A stretch of DNA of 8,440 nucleotides from Lentimicrobium sp. Its GTDB lineage: Bacteria > Bacteroidota > Bacteroidia > Flavobacteriales > Flavobacteriaceae. Position 1 is the stretch's first letter. Every line of letters begins with the position of its first letter. Both the position numbers and the translations under genes were made by a program. Where the stretch lies: NCBI GenBank assembly GCA_022758945.1, contig JAEMQE010000257.1, positions 5,151 to 13,590 on the forward strand, in the 5' to 3' direction. Shown here piece by piece: positions 1 through 6,576 of the stretch. The notes below the pieces were generated by a model, which saw nothing but the letters and a program-made list of their open reading frames with translations, had not been told where the DNA came from and searched no databases.

Positions 1-629
1 CCGTGAAATTCCCTTGCGATATAGGGATCTGCATGCCAACCTTCAAAATCAAATTCGGCCATTTTTGGATACCATTGTGCCATTGACAATTCGATTCCTT
101 CAGAATTATTTCTGCCCGAACGACGAATTTGTATTGGAACTTGCCCGTCAAAATCTAAGGTAAAAGTCGTTTTGGAATTGGGTAAAATAGGTTTTGCCAA
201 AGTCACTTCGAGAATCGTCCCAACTGTTTTTGTATTGGCAACAATTCCATCTTGCTTGAAATTTGAAATGTTTAAATAGCCAATCTCGTCTGGTTTCAAA
301 GTTTTGATTCGGCTTTCCTTAATTTCCTTGCCATCCACTTTTATTTTGTTGAACATTCTAGGATCTGGATCTTTGATGCTTTGAATTCTGGCATCCATTT
401 CGCTTCCCGGCTGAAACGCATTGTTATACAAATGATAAAAAACACGTTTTAAAGTGTCAGGAGAATTATTGGTGTAAACCAATTCCTGTTTGCCTTTGTA
501 TTGGTAGTTTTTCACGTTCATAACAACGTCCATTTTATAGTCAACTTGTTGTTGCCAATACGCTGAACTTTGGGCAAAAAGACTTCCGAAACTCAGTGAA
601 ATAAAAGAAATTAAAAAGATTTTTTTCAT
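1..629 (-). CDS. M1-family metallopeptidase, N-terminal part (cut by window edge)
   Basis: Open frame read leftward from an ATG at 629 to the edge of the window, giving 209 full codons without a stop; the C-terminal part lies outside. Residues 1-19/20 (MKKIFLISFISLSFGSLFAQ) form a clear Sec signal peptide ending in an Ala-Gln junction, so the product is exported to the periplasm or beyond. The mature start, with YWQQ at 24-27 and FYHLYNNAF at 64-72, then WYP at 186-188 and GWHADPY at 197-203, resembles the beta-rich N-terminal domain of flavobacterial M1 aminopeptidase-like proteins. The zinc motif HExxH and the GxMEN motif would lie beyond the window, so catalytic competence cannot be judged. 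The gene follows the S8 peptidase on the same strand with a 66-base gap that contains a terminator-like hairpin. Family assignment rests on remembered resemblance, not on a search. Confidence 0.8.
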   Translation of the reverse strand, partial: MKKIFLISFISLSFGSLFAQSSAYWQQQVDYKMDVVMNVKNYQYKGKQELVYTNNSPDTLKRVFYHLYNNAFQPGSEMDARIQSIKDPDPRMFNKIKVDGKEIKESRIKTLKPDEIGYLNISNFKQDGIVANTKTVGTILEVTLAKPILPNSKTTFTLDFDGQVPIQIRRSGRNNSEGIELSMAQWYPKMAEFDFEGWHADPYIAREFH

Positions 630-643
630 AATTGATAAAACAG

Positions 644-669
644 AAAAAGGAAGAGAATAAATCCCTTCC
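644..669 (-). terminator. Candidate intrinsic terminator or leader hairpin between the S8 and M1 peptidase genes
   Basis: Read on the minus strand, bases 669-649 fold as an 8-pair stem (one G-T pair) with a 5-base loop TTTAT, followed directly by five Ts (648-644). It starts 27 bases after the stop of the S8 gene, as expected of a terminator. It also ends only 14 bases before the ATG of the M1 gene, and I found no good TAnnTTTG promoter between the two. It could therefore act as an attenuator in a shared transcript. Confidence 0.45.
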
Positions 670-695
670 ATTTATAAATTAAAGAGAATTTATTA

Positions 696-2300
696 TTATT
701 TTGACATTTTTTCAGCCATTAATAAAGCGTTGTAAGCATTAACCATTTTCCCTGATTTAGAGGATTCCGAAGCTGATTTTTTTTCGTGAGATGACCCTAA
801 TTCAACTGTTTTAGGCAATGGTGTGCCTGAATCCATTAAGATTTGTTTCACTTGTTTAGCAGATAATTTTGGGTAATATGAACGGATTAAGGCTGCAACT
901 CCAGCTGCATTTGGTGAAGCCATTGAGGTTCCTTGTTCGAATTTGTATTTGTTGTTGGGAACTGTTGCATAAATTTCTGTTCCAGGTGCATATACATCTA
1001 CGTTAAAAGTTCCATAATTTGAAAAATCGGCAATAACACCATCTCCATAAACATAATTCAAGGCTCCAACAGTCAATACATTGGAAACAAATTCTTTTTT
1101 ATTGTCATCAGAATCATTTGGAAAATTAGCGTTTTCAGGCAAATCAATATTTTGTCCATCGTTTCCAGAGGCATGAACAAAAAGGACATCTTTCTTTTCG
1201 GCGTATTTTATGGCATCATACACCCATTGTTTGTGAGGAGAATAACTTTTTCCGAAACTTCCGTTGATTACTTTGGCGCCATTATCTACAGCATAACGAA
1301 TGGCTAATGCAATATCTTTGTCGTATTCATCACCATTGGGTACGGCTCTTACGGCCATAATTTCTACATTATTGGCAATTCCATCCCCACCAATGTTGTT
1401 ATTACGCACTTGAGCAATAATTCCGGCAACGTGTGTTCCGTGAAGTGCTTCTTCTTTGTCTGGGCCATAAACGGTGTTGTTTCCGTATTTGGTGTTTTTT
1501 ATATCTTCTGGATTGTCACCAACTATTTTTCGCCCGTCAAATTCTTTGTTTAGATTATAATTTAATTGATCATAAACATAGTCTGAATATTCTTTTAATC
1601 CCGTTCTAAAATCAGGACCTCCAGTAGTCAAGATTCGAGTCATAATCTTTTTACTTTTGTTCAAATCGGCATCTGTGGTTACAATTCCATTCAAATCTTC
1701 AACAGTATATTCTTCCTTGTTTAATTGTTTTTGCATGGATTTGTCAGCAGCCATCAAGAAATCGACTTGCATTTTATCCTTCATTGCTTTGCTGTATTTT
1801 TCATCATAAGCTGCTAGAGCACTCTTATAGGTTGCTGATCCGTCATCTCCTTTTTTTAAGATTCGGGTCATTTCTAGGTTTTCTTTTCCAGCATCACCAA
1901 GAAAATTCCATCCGTGAATGTCATCAATATATCCGTTTTTGTCATCGTCTATTCCGTTACCAGGAATCTCTTTTTTGTTGGTCCAAATAACCGATTTCAA
2001 ATCTTCGTGTTCAATATCAACTCCAGAATCTACTATTCCTACAATAACTTTTACACTTTTTTTGTTTTTCAACAATTCGGCATACGCTCTATCAACACTC
2101 ATTCCTGGAATTGTATCTTTTACAATATCTAAATGACTCCAGCGTTTTAGATTCTCCTCAGAAATTGGAGCCTTTTTTTGAACATTTAACGGAGCCGTTT
2201 CTGGTAATAATGAAACATTGGAAGCCGTTTTTGACGCGCCACAACTTGCTAAAACTAAGACTGCAAAAGCAGAAATTAAAATAGATTTAAAATTATTCAT
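696..2300 (-). CDS. S8-family (subtilisin-like) serine peptidase, predicted lipoprotein
   Basis: A 534-residue secreted protease. The N-terminus (MNNFKSILISAFAVLVLASC) is a lipoprotein signal peptide with lipobox LASC and lipidation at Cys20. The residues after Cys20 (GASKTASN) carry no acidic stretch like the surface-export signals described for some Bacteroidota lipoproteins, so a periplasm-facing location is inferred, weakly. The subtilase catalytic set is complete: Asp91 in VDSGVD, His287 in HGTHVAG, oxyanion Asn380 in ASGND, and Ser459 in GTSMASP. A DxDxNGxxDD calcium-loop-like motif spans 118-127. About 195 residues separate Asp91 and His287, far more than in subtilisin BPN' (about 30); such insertions are familiar in Bacteroidota subtilases. 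No type IX secretion C-terminal domain is visible: the protein ends in a Ser/Lys-rich segment and a short helix. It lies 67 bases downstream of the MBL gene. Substrate unknown. Confidence 0.93.
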   Translation of the reverse strand: MNNFKSILISAFAVLVLASCGASKTASNVSLLPETAPLNVQKKAPISEENLKRWSHLDIVKDTIPGMSVDRAYAELLKNKKSVKVIVGIVDSGVDIEHEDLKSVIWTNKKEIPGNGIDDDKNGYIDDIHGWNFLGDAGKENLEMTRILKKGDDGSATYKSALAAYDEKYSKAMKDKMQVDFLMAADKSMQKQLNKEEYTVEDLNGIVTTDADLNKSKKIMTRILTTGGPDFRTGLKEYSDYVYDQLNYNLNKEFDGRKIVGDNPEDIKNTKYGNNTVYGPDKEEALHGTHVAGIIAQVRNNNIGGDGIANNVEIMAVRAVPNGDEYDKDIALAIRYAVDNGAKVINGSFGKSYSPHKQWVYDAIKYAEKKDVLFVHASGNDGQNIDLPENANFPNDSDDNKKEFVSNVLTVGALNYVYGDGVIADFSNYGTFNVDVYAPGTEIYATVPNNKYKFEQGTSMASPNAAGVAALIRSYYPKLSAKQVKQILMDSGTPLPKTVELGSSHEKKSASESSKSGKMVNAYNALLMAEKMSK

Positions 2301-2326
2301 TGATTATTTTTAAGAATTATTTTTTT

Positions 2327-2334
2327 CAAAAGTA
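2327..2334 (-). promoter_or_regulatory. Candidate -7 box for the S8 peptidase gene
   Basis: On the minus strand this reads TACTTTTG, an exact match to the Bacteroidota -7 consensus TAnnTTTG, 26 bases upstream of the S8 start codon. No clean TTG/TTTG box is seen at the expected distance upstream, so the call rests on the -7 box and its position only. Confidence 0.4.
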
Positions 2335-2367
2335 TGTTGTTTTTTGTAAATAGAAATAAAATTAACA

Positions 2368-3228
2368 CTATTTAAAGATTTCCTCACAACTATAAACAGC
2401 CACCAATCGAACACCTCTTTCGGTTTTTTCAACAGTAATTATTTGATTGTGGGCATCGTGTTCCAAAAACAAATAATAGTTATTCTCGGCAGCAGCATTC
2501 AGGAATTTTGCTTTTTCGGGCATTGTCAATAATGGTCTTGTGTCGTAACCCATCACATAAGGAATGGGAACGTGTCCGGCTGTCGCCAATAAATCAGCAC
2601 AAAAAACAATCGTTTTTTCTTGATATTTAATGTGTGGAATCATCATTTTTTCGGTATGACCGTTTACAAAGAAAACCCCAAAATCAAGTTCTGATTTTTC
2701 GACAAAATCGCTTTCTGGAAGTTGCAAAAAATTCAATTGCCCGCTTTCCTGTATTGGTAAAATATTTTCTGAAAGAAACGAAGCTTTTTCACGAAGATTA
2801 GGTTTTGTAGCCCATTCCCAATGGTTTTCGTTGGTCCAATATTTAGCGTTTTTAAATGCAACTTCATAACCAGTTTTGTCTTTGTTCCATTGCACACTTC
2901 CGCCGCAATGGTCAAAATGCAGGTGAGTCAAAAAAACATCGGTAATATCATCACGATGAAAACCGTATTTTGCCAAGGATTTATCCAAAGAATGCGTTCC
3001 CCAAAGCGAATAATACCCAAAAAACTTCTCGGATTGTTTATCGCCCATTCCGTTATCTATCAAAATCAGGCGATTTCCATCTTCGATTAGCAAACATCTT
3101 GTAGCAAGATCAATTAAATTTTTTTCGTCAGCAGGATTGGTTTTGTTCCAAATTGTTTTTGGCACCACGCCAAACATTGCACCTCCATCAAGCTTAAAAT
3201 TTCCGGTTTCTATGGGATATAGTTTCAT
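2368..3228 (-). CDS. MBL-fold metallo-hydrolase
   Basis: Metallo-beta-lactamase-fold hydrolase, 286 residues from the ATG at 3228. Metal ligands by position in this form: HLHFDH (His102, His104, Asp106, His107), His191 in NGHTEKM, Asp212 in CADLLATAGH, and a late His in LEHDAH (His257 or His260). This is a full dinuclear zinc set. The layout, with no signal peptide and a GHT motif, resembles the lactonase-like branch of the superfamily (AHL lactonase relatives), but the substrate cannot be told. The frame stays open upstream to an ATG at 3273, which would add 15 residues (MYFLTLFPIDYTKQF). I prefer 3228 because MKLYPIETGNFKLDGG begins the fold, and because the best promoter box (3256-3263) lies inside the extension. 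Transcribed divergently from the suf operon; no functional link is evident. Confidence 0.88.
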   Translation of the reverse strand: MKLYPIETGNFKLDGGAMFGVVPKTIWNKTNPADEKNLIDLATRCLLIEDGNRLILIDNGMGDKQSEKFFGYYSLWGTHSLDKSLAKYGFHRDDITDVFLTHLHFDHCGGSVQWNKDKTGYEVAFKNAKYWTNENHWEWATKPNLREKASFLSENILPIQESGQLNFLQLPESDFVEKSELDFGVFFVNGHTEKMMIPHIKYQEKTIVFCADLLATAGHVPIPYVMGYDTRPLLTMPEKAKFLNAAAENNYYLFLEHDAHNQIITVEKTERGVRLVAVYSCEEIFK

Positions 3229-3255
3229 AAATTGTTTTGTGTAATCAATAGGAAA

Positions 3256-3263
3256 CAAAGTTA
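3256..3263 (-). promoter_or_regulatory. Candidate -7 box for the MBL-fold hydrolase gene
   Basis: On the minus strand this reads TAACTTTG, an exact TAnnTTTG match, 27 bases upstream of the ATG at 3228. A TTTG (3294-3291 on the minus strand) lies 27 bases further up, longer than usual. If this box is real, the transcript starts downstream of the alternative ATG at 3273, which supports the shorter protein. Confidence 0.4.
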
Positions 3264-3336
3264 GGAAATACATTTACTTAAAAAGGAAGCCAAATCAACT
3301 TTTTCTATCCAATCATAGTTATAAAAATGTTATATG

Positions 3337-3368
3337 TTTGACAAAAAGGCGAAATTGTAATATCTTTG
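3337..3368 (+). promoter_or_regulatory. Promoter of the suf operon (Bacteroidota type)
   Basis: TTTG at 3337-3340, a 20-base spacer, then TATCTTTG at 3361-3368, matching the Bacteroidota two-box promoter (TTTG or TTG, about 19 bases, TAnnTTTG). Transcription would start near 3375 and leave a leader of roughly 24 bases before the ATG at 3399. This is the best promoter match in the window. No obvious operator for an Rrf2/IscR-type or Fur-type regulator is visible beside it. Confidence 0.7.
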
Positions 3369-3398
3369 TGCTCTATTTAGACAAATTCTATATAAGCT

Positions 3399-3728
3399 AT
3401 GATTAAAGTTTCTGATACTGCCAAAAAGAAAATCATCGATTTAATGAAAGACGATGGTTTTGATGCCGCAAAAGATTATGTAAGAGTGGGCGTAAAAAGC
3501 GGCGGATGCTCTGGATTATCTTACGATTTGAAATTTGACAAAACCAAAGGCGAAGACGATAAAATTTTTGTGGACAACGAAATAACAATTGCCGTAGAGA
3601 AAAAATCGTTCCTTTATTTAGCCGGAACAATTCTCGAATTCTCTGGTGGATTAAACGGGAAAGGCTTTGTTTTCAATAATCCAAACGCAAGTAGAACTTG
3701 TGGTTGCGGAGAATCGTTTTCTCTTTAA
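3399..3728 (+). CDS. sufA: HesB/IscA/SufA-family A-type Fe-S carrier protein
   Basis: A 109-residue protein of the A-type carrier family, the usual length. It would receive Fe-S clusters (or iron) from the SufBCD scaffold and pass them to target apoproteins in the cytoplasm. The three conserved ligand cysteines are present: Cys37 in SGGCSGL and Cys101 and Cys103 in the C-terminal CGCGESF. The ATG at 3399 follows the operon promoter with a short A-rich leader. It is the first gene of the suf operon and ends 36 bases before the sufB start. The family is certain; the symbol sufA rather than iscA or erpA is inferred from its place in a suf operon. Confidence 0.93.
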   Translation: MIKVSDTAKKKIIDLMKDDGFDAAKDYVRVGVKSGGCSGLSYDLKFDKTKGEDDKIFVDNEITIAVEKKSFLYLAGTILEFSGGLNGKGFVFNNPNASRTCGCGESFSL

Positions 3729-3764
3729 TATTAACCCTTTTTGGGTATAATAAACAATAAAAAA

Positions 3765-5213
3765 ATGTCAAAATACACTGAAGACCACTTACGAGTCGAA
3801 CTTGAAACCAAAGAATATGAGTACGGATTTTATACGGATATAGAATCGGATACGTTCCCTATTGGTTTGAACGAAGATATCGTTCGCGCCATTTCTCTAA
3901 GAAAAGAAGAACCACAATGGATGACCGATTGGCGCATCGAGGCTTTTCGTGCTTGGAAACAAATGACGGAACCAGAATGGGCAAATGTTCATTATATAAA
4001 ACCTGATTTTCAAGCTATTTCGTATTATTCAGCTCCAAAAAAAATCGATCCTAATAAATCATTAGACGATGTAGATCCTGAACTTTTAGAAATGTATAAA
4101 AAGTTAGGAATTTCTGTCGATGAACAAAAAATGATGAATAATGTAGCTATGGATATTGTGGTCGATTCGGTTTCGGTTGCAACTACATTCAAAAAAACGT
4201 TGAACGAAAAAGGAATTATTTTTTGTTCAATTTCCGAAGCGATTAAGGAACATCCTGAATTGGTTCGAAAACATCTTGGAACAGTTGTTCCTCAAAAAGA
4301 TAACTTTTATGCTGCGTTAAATTCGGCTGTTTTCTCTGATGGAAGTTTCTGTTATATTCCAAAAGGCGTTCGTTGCCCGATGGAACTTTCGACCTATTTC
4401 CGTATCAATCAAGCCGGAACCGGACAATTCGAAAGAACTTTATTGATTGCCGACGAAGGTAGTTATGTAAGTTATCTTGAAGGTTGTACTGCTCCAAGTC
4501 GTGACGAAAATCAATTGCACGCAGCAGTTGTTGAACTTATCGCAATGGACGATGCCGAAATTAAATATTCAACTGTTCAAAACTGGTATCCAGGAAATAA
4601 GGAAGGAAAAGGTGGTGTTTTCAATTTTGTAACTAAAAGAGGTTGGTGCGAAAAAAACGCAAAAATTTCTTGGACACAAGTCGAAACGGGTTCTGCCGTG
4701 ACTTGGAAATATCCGTCTTGCGTCTTGAAAGGTGATAATTCCGTTGGCGAATTTTATTCGATCGCCGTAACCAATAATTTCCAGGAAGCCGATACAGGAA
4801 CCAAGATGATTCATCTTGGAAAAAACACCAAATCAACCATTATTTCCAAAGGAATTTCTGCTGGAAAATCACACAATAGTTATAGAGGATTAGTAAAAGT
4901 GGGGCCAAATGCAGACAATGCAAGGAACTTTTCGCAATGTGATTCTCTTTTGATGGGAAATAATTGCAGCGCCAATACTTTTCCTTACATCGAAAGCAAA
5001 AATCCATCGGCCAAAATAGAACACGAAGCCACGACGAGTAAAATTGGCGAAGACCAAGTTTTCTATTGCAACCAACGTGGCATTCCAACTGAGAAAGCCA
5101 TCGCTTTAATTGTAAATGGTTTCAGCAAAGATGTTTTGAATAAATTGCCAATGGAATTTGCTGTTGAAGCACAAAAATTATTGGAAATTTCGTTGGAAGG
5201 TTCAGTAGGTTAA
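3765..5213 (+). CDS. sufB: Fe-S cluster assembly scaffold protein SufB
   Basis: Core subunit of the cytoplasmic SufBC2D scaffold, 482 residues, close to E. coli SufB (495). The family's functional residues can be placed by alignment with E. coli: Cys241 in YLEGCTAP (E. coli Cys254), Cys392 in QCDSLL (Cys405), and Glu419/Glu421 in IEHEA (Glu432/Glu434). The C-terminus (IGEDQVFYCNQRGI, then AVEAQKLLEISLE, ending SVG) is the conserved SufC-contacting region. The frame is open upstream to a TTG at 3741, but ATG 3765 is chosen because MSKYTEDHLR matches the usual SufB start and follows an A-rich stretch. sufC does not follow directly, as it does in most suf operons: a toxin-antitoxin pair lies between them, starting 41 bases after the sufB stop. 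Confidence 0.97.
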   Translation: MSKYTEDHLRVELETKEYEYGFYTDIESDTFPIGLNEDIVRAISLRKEEPQWMTDWRIEAFRAWKQMTEPEWANVHYIKPDFQAISYYSAPKKIDPNKSLDDVDPELLEMYKKLGISVDEQKMMNNVAMDIVVDSVSVATTFKKTLNEKGIIFCSISEAIKEHPELVRKHLGTVVPQKDNFYAALNSAVFSDGSFCYIPKGVRCPMELSTYFRINQAGTGQFERTLLIADEGSYVSYLEGCTAPSRDENQLHAAVVELIAMDDAEIKYSTVQNWYPGNKEGKGGVFNFVTKRGWCEKNAKISWTQVETGSAVTWKYPSCVLKGDNSVGEFYSIAVTNNFQEADTGTKMIHLGKNTKSTIISKGISAGKSHNSYRGLVKVGPNADNARNFSQCDSLLMGNNCSANTFPYIESKNPSAKIEHEATTSKIGEDQVFYCNQRGIPTEKAIALIVNGFSKDVLNKLPMEFAVEAQKLLEISLEGSVG

Positions 5214-5219
5214 TTTTTG

Positions 5220-5254
5220 TAAATTTGAACAAACAATATTAAATTACAATTGTT
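5220..5254 (+). promoter_or_regulatory. Candidate promoter/operator of the toxin-antitoxin pair
   Basis: TAAATTTG at 5220-5227 fits the -7 consensus TAnnTTTG just after the sufB stop; the nearest upstream TTG (5193-5195) is 24 bases away, a little far. Between the box and the antitoxin ATG lie AACAAT (5232-5237) and its inverted copy ATTGTT (5249-5254), the latter inside the 8-base palindrome ACAATTGT (5246-5253). Inverted repeats here would suit autoregulation by the antitoxin complex. In DNA this AT-rich, such matches also arise by chance. Confidence 0.3.
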
Positions 5255-5458
5255 ATGGAACTCATTTTAAAAAACGTTAAGAAAAAAGATTTGCCAGTAT
5301 TGAAATCATTGGCAAAATCATTGGGTTTTGAAATTGAAAAAGAAGAGAAACCGTATAATCCAGAATTTGTAAAAGAAATTTTGGAGGCTAGAGAAGAATT
5401 AAAACAAGGAAAAGGAATAAAGATGACTTTGGAGGAAATAGACAAGTTATGGAAATAA
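5255..5458 (+). CDS. Antitoxin of a YoeB-type toxin-antitoxin pair (DUF2683-like)
   Basis: A small 67-residue protein that would bind and neutralise the YoeB-type toxin encoded next to it. The N-terminus (MELILKNVKKKDLPVLKSLA) looks like a short strand followed by a helix and resembles the small Bacteroidota antitoxins I recall as DUF2683; it is not a textbook Phd or ribbon-helix-helix domain. The C-terminal half (about 34-67) is helical and ends in KGIKMTLEEIDKLWK, the kind of tail that wraps around RelE/YoeB toxins. The last 10 bases overlap the toxin start in another frame, as is common in such pairs and suggests coupled translation. It sits between sufB and sufC on the same strand, so it is probably also carried on the suf transcript. 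The antitoxin role is inferred mainly from its partner. Confidence 0.82.
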   Translation: MELILKNVKKKDLPVLKSLAKSLGFEIEKEEKPYNPEFVKEILEAREELKQGKGIKMTLEEIDKLWK

Positions 5459-5721
5459 TATTTTCTAAAAAAGCAAAGTATGATTTAGAATTTTGGACTA
5501 AGACGGGAAATAAATCTATTCTTAAGAAAATTTCAGAATTGTTAAGAGCAATTCAAGAAAATCCTTTCGAAGGCATTGGAAAACCAGAGCCATTAAAACA
5601 TAATCTTTCAGGTGTTTGGTCGAGAAGAATAAATCATGAACATCGTATAATTTATGAAATTATTGATGAAAATACAATTGAAATCTTAAATATAATTTCA
5701 TTAAAAGGTCATTACGAATAA
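5449..5721 (+). CDS. yoeB: Txe/YoeB-family toxin (ribosome-dependent mRNA endonuclease)
   Basis: A 90-residue toxin expected to cleave mRNA in the ribosomal A site and stop translation. It aligns closely with E. coli YoeB through the block PFEGIGKPEPLKHNLSG and WSRRINHEHRIIYE. The catalytic residues of E. coli YoeB are all present: Glu47 (Glu46), Arg66 (Arg65), His88 (His83) and Tyr89 (Tyr84), the last two in the C-terminal GHYE. The toxin therefore appears intact and active. It overlaps the antitoxin by 10 bases and ends 13 bases before the sufC start, so it is tightly embedded in the suf operon. By hand count G+C in 5461-5700 is about 27%, against about 43% in a stretch of sufB (4321-4440), consistent with acquisition from elsewhere. 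Family assignment is firm; activity is inferred. Confidence 0.93.
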   Translation: MEIIFSKKAKYDLEFWTKTGNKSILKKISELLRAIQENPFEGIGKPEPLKHNLSGVWSRRINHEHRIIYEIIDENTIEILNIISLKGHYE

Positions 5722-5734
5722 ACAAAGCAAAAAA

Positions 5735-6487
5735 ATGTTATCAATAAAAAATTTACACGCCTCCATTGGAGACAAAGAAATATTAAAAGGGATCAACCTT
5801 GAGGTAAACGCCGGAGAAATTCACGCGATTATGGGGCCAAACGGTGCCGGAAAAAGTACATTATCGGCGATTATTGCTGGAAATGAAAATTATGAAGTGA
5901 CACAAGGCGAAATCTTTTTGGATGGCGAAGACATTTCAGAATTGGCTCCAGAAGAAAGAGCTCACAAAGGCGTATTCCTTTCGTTCCAATATCCTGTTGA
6001 AATTCCTGGAGTTTCAGTAACTAACTTTATGAGAACGGCTATCAATGAAACTCGCAAAGCCAACAAACTAGAAGAAATGCCAGCCAATGAAATGCTGAAA
6101 TTCATTCGCGAAAAATCGGAATTATTGGAAATTGATAGAAAATTTTTGTCTCGTTCTTTAAATGAAGGTTTTTCAGGTGGAGAAAAAAAACGCAACGAGA
6201 TTTTTCAAATGGCAATGCTGGAACCAAAACTCGCCATTCTGGACGAAACCGATTCTGGTCTTGACATTGACGCCTTGAGAATTGTTGCCAACGGCGTAAA
6301 CAAATTGAAAAGCGACAAAAACGCCATCATCGTAATCACGCACTACCAAAGACTTTTGGATTATATTGTTCCTGATTTTGTTCACGTGCTGTACAACGGA
6401 AAAATTGTAAAATCGGGCGGAAAAGAATTGGCTTACGAGCTCGAAGAAAAAGGATACGACTGGATTAAACAAGAACAAGAAGCTTAA
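5735..6487 (+). CDS. sufC: Fe-S cluster assembly ATPase SufC
   Basis: ABC-type ATPase of the SufBC2D scaffold complex, 250 residues, the usual length. ATP binding and hydrolysis by a SufC dimer drive the shape change in SufB-SufD that exposes the assembly site. Motifs in order: Walker A GPNGAGKST (34-42), Q-loop Gln85 in FQYP, signature FSGGEKKR (146-153), Walker B LAILDE (167-172) followed by TDSGLD, and switch His203 in ITHYQR. The signature form FSGGEKKRNEI and TDSGLDIDAL are typical of SufC rather than of transporter ATPases. There are no membrane segments. The ATG at 5735 lies 13 bases after the toxin stop, with an A-rich leader. An 89-base gap full of heptad repeats follows the stop. 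Confidence 0.97.
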   Translation: MLSIKNLHASIGDKEILKGINLEVNAGEIHAIMGPNGAGKSTLSAIIAGNENYEVTQGEIFLDGEDISELAPEERAHKGVFLSFQYPVEIPGVSVTNFMRTAINETRKANKLEEMPANEMLKFIREKSELLEIDRKFLSRSLNEGFSGGEKKRNEIFQMAMLEPKLAILDETDSGLDIDALRIVANGVNKLKSDKNAIIVITHYQRLLDYIVPDFVHVLYNGKIVKSGGKELAYELEEKGYDWIKQEQEA

Positions 6488-6489
6488 AT

Positions 6490-6570
6490 TTTGTTTCAAG
6501 TTTCAGGTTTTTTTAGTTTCAAGTTGTGAAACCCGAAACTTGGAGTTTGAAACTTGAAACCTGAAACAAA
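6490..6570 (+). repeat. Heptad-repeat array in both orientations (AAACYTG unit), left flank of the four-helix-bundle gene
   Basis: Degenerate 7-base units fill the gap after sufC. Bases 6490-6510 hold three units in reverse orientation (TTTGTTT, CAAGTTT, CAGGTTT). Bases 6529-6570 hold six in forward orientation (AAACCCG, AAACTTG, a divergent GAGTTTG, AAACTTG, AAACCTG, AAACAAA). Opposed units give exact inverted pairs: TTTGTTTCA 6490-6498 with 6562-6570, TTTCAGGTTT 6501-6510 with 6557-6566, GTTTCAAGTT 6516-6525 with 6551-6560. Several hairpins are possible in RNA. The last three units recur after the gene (6984-7004). Confidence 0.85.
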
Positions 6571-6576
6571 TAATAA

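Noticed and set aside
1784..2136. Plus-strand open frames of 68-72 codons opposite the S8 peptidase gene
   Set aside because: Several overlapping frames with Phe/Tyr/Ser-rich translations, as expected opposite an AT-rich gene with Lys/Asp-rich product; no start context or domain.
3734..3746. Small hairpin ACCC-TTTTT-GGGT between sufA and sufB
   Set aside because: Only four pairs and no T-run after it; too weak to call a terminator or regulatory element.
3741..3764. Upstream TTG start for SufB adding eight residues
   Set aside because: The added residues (MGIINNKK) are not SufB-like; ATG 3765 with MSKYTEDHLR fits the family and follows an A-rich leader.
5735..6487. ABC transporter ATPase rather than SufC
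   Set aside because: The signature and D-loop forms are SufC-like and the gene lies between sufB and sufD; no transporter permease is present.
6173..6499. Antisense open frame of 108 codons across the end of sufC
   Set aside because: It lies fully opposite a well-conserved ABC ATPase gene and its translation shows no recognisable domain; a shadow of sufC.
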